NCBI GenBank assembly: GCA_029215795.1
Contig: JARDYH010000004.1
Coordinates: 35,778,001 to 35,842,000, forward strand
Length of the DNA: 64,000 nucleotides
Direction: 5' to 3'
Source of the DNA: Anniella stebbinsi
Lineage: Eukaryota > Chordata > Lepidosauria > Squamata > Anniellidae
The notes beneath the pieces were generated by a model. The model was not told the DNA's origin. It did not search any database and was given only the letters and a program-made list of their open reading frames with translations. Position 1 is the stretch's first letter; each line of letters opens with the position of its first letter. The position numbers and the translations under genes are program-made. This document shows positions 62,631 to 64,000 of the stretch, in pieces.

Positions 62631-64000
62631 CTCTTTCTGTTCCCCCCCTTTTCCCCCATTTTTCGAGCTGTTCATTTGAATGCATTCCCTTGTGTGTTGC
62701 ATATATAATATACAATATGTGCCTTTAAATACCAACGAAAATTCCCATTTCCTGTTGGGAGCGGATTGCTTTTGGTTACAAAACTGGCTGCAAAAGTGGG
62801 CAGGAGGGCAGCTTGCTTGAATGTAGGAAAGGCTTGGGGTTTTTTCTACAGCTAAACCCCCACCCAAGACCTTTATGCCCTGATCCGATTGCACTTTCAG
62901 CTAAATCCTGGGTTTGGATGGCTTGCATCATTGGGTGGGGAGTGAGAGAAGGATGGCGCATAAGCCCTCTTTTCTTCCATGCATGGCTCTCTGCTTGATA
63001 GAAACTGTTGTCACTCGATGGTGATATATTTAGCCTACTCTTGGCATTCCAGATCATTGACAGGATGTGGTATCGTTTTCCTATATTTATGCTGTGCCAT
63101 ATTAAACGTGAACTGCGTGTACATTTGTCTCTGCTTGAGTAATGAAATGACACAGATTGGTGGCTAATAGACTAGATGTCCCTTCAGGACACTGCTGTTA
63201 GTTTCCCATTTGTGTTAAGGCCAGCATCAAGGGTCGGCATGGTTGGGTTGATGCTGCTGCTTGCATGCTCCTTGGGGGTAGTAATGTGGAAGAGGAGGAT
63301 CAGCAGCAGGCAACAATGCTGGTGAGAAGGGCCCGTTGAGGGTGTCTTGCCAAAGGGACCTCTGAAACTTAGAGCTAGCACTGTTGTTAAGTTTTAAAGG
63401 TTCAGTAGCATGTTTCTCATGTGTGTGATGCTTAAATTTACTTTCCACAAAGTGTACAAACCTGTGCAGTTGTAATGGAGATGTATCCTGCTCAAGGTAG
63501 CTGCTGGGTGTTTCCAGGAAAGCTGGAGAGTTTTCCTTAACTCTTCTCTCCCCATACCAACCTACTGACTTAAAACCCTTTCTCATCCCACATTGCCTAA
63601 ATGTGAGGCCCTAATTCTACAAAATAGTATAAAAGGTGGCATGAAATTATACCCTTTTTTGCCTTTTGGAGCTGAATAGAACTTACTGGGAATGAAATCT
63701 TTAGGATTTTCCTTCTAAGGAGTAGAACCTTAAGCAAATATATAATGAATAACATCACAAAAAGATATAAACTTGTGTTTGACAGGGAAAGAAGTTTCCT
63801 ATAAACTGGCTTCCCAAACTATCTGAAATAATATAATTTTGCCTTTACAAATATTGCCCAACCTCTAACTACTTAATAAAATAATAATACTAGAATGGCA
63901 TTTATGAATACATGCGCACTCTAACTTGGATATGAGCAAAATATTCACGGCCCTGACACATCATAGAACTTGGTTTTCAAATATTGCATCCTGTTTCTCC
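62629..64000. other. Intron after the internal promoter, no firm feature
   Basis: AT-rich unique DNA. A possible short MITE relative (AGAACTTACTGGGAATGAAA) lies near 63680. No splice-flanked frame resembling DLGAP4 was found. Confidence 0.45.

Larger units (their letters stand above)
38719..64000 (+). other. DLGAP4: DLGAP4 intron (incomplete), at least 25 kb, with internal promoter
   Basis: Starting at GTAAGT, no further exon of the long transcript was found up to the window end, so the next exon lies beyond 64000. The intron holds a 5.6-kb antisense L1, an internally deleted CR1, many MITEs and a CpG island with a candidate alternative first exon near 62.5 kb. Confidence 0.8.

Noticed and set aside
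1..64000. A novel bacterial-type system, operon, CRISPR array or phage region
   Set aside because: The window has spliced exons, SINEs, LINEs, MITEs and long noncoding DNA. No compact gene arrays, no evenly spaced direct repeats with unique spacers.

Overview
This is a window of vertebrate nuclear DNA, most likely from a squamate reptile (lizard or snake). The evidence is a low-density gene with small phase-matched exons in large introns, (TA)n, (ATT)n and (CT)n(CA)n microsatellites, and a repeat mix of CR1 and L2-like LINEs, a nearly full-length L1, tRNA-derived SINEs, and many palindromic hAT-like and Harbinger-like MITEs. There are no bacterial operons, CRISPR arrays or phage genes. The species cannot be named from the sequence.

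The only host gene I can support is DLGAP4 (SAP90/PSD-95-associated protein 4, a postsynaptic density scaffold) on the + strand. Four internal coding exons are visible: 22213-22430, 31070-31184, a 51-nt exon at 35614-35664, and 38472-38718. Their phases join exactly (0 to 2, 2 to 0, 0 to 0, 0 to 1). The 5' coding exon(s) lie before this window and the 3' half of the gene lies after it. A CpG-rich island at about 61.07-62.45 kb sits in the next intron. It is followed by a short exon with an ATG (62470-62500) that ends in phase 1, the same phase as the exon ending at 38718. This looks like an internal promoter for a short DLGAP4 isoform that lacks the PSD-95-binding repeats.

Layout: 1-22 kb is intron with SINEs, CR1, MITEs and several unique stretches that may be conserved noncoding DNA. 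22-39 kb holds the four exons separated by nested transposons. 39-53 kb is intron with an internally deleted CR1 that keeps a fossil SGNH-esterase (ORF1) segment, plus MITEs. 53.3-58.8 kb is a 5.6-kb L1 on the - strand with a 14-bp target-site duplication, ORF1 and ORF2 both broken by stops and ORF2 also by a frameshift. 59-61 kb is intron; 61-62.5 kb is the CpG island and alternative first exon; 62.6-64 kb is intron.

The transposon record gives much of the interest: insertions inside insertions, two hAT-like MITEs sharing one target site with three copies of the same 8-bp duplication, and a Harbinger-like MITE inside CR1 with a clean 3-bp duplication. I found no new defence, metabolic or regulatory gene system. 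The most useful biological observations are the small in-frame DLGAP4 exon and the internal CpG-island promoter.
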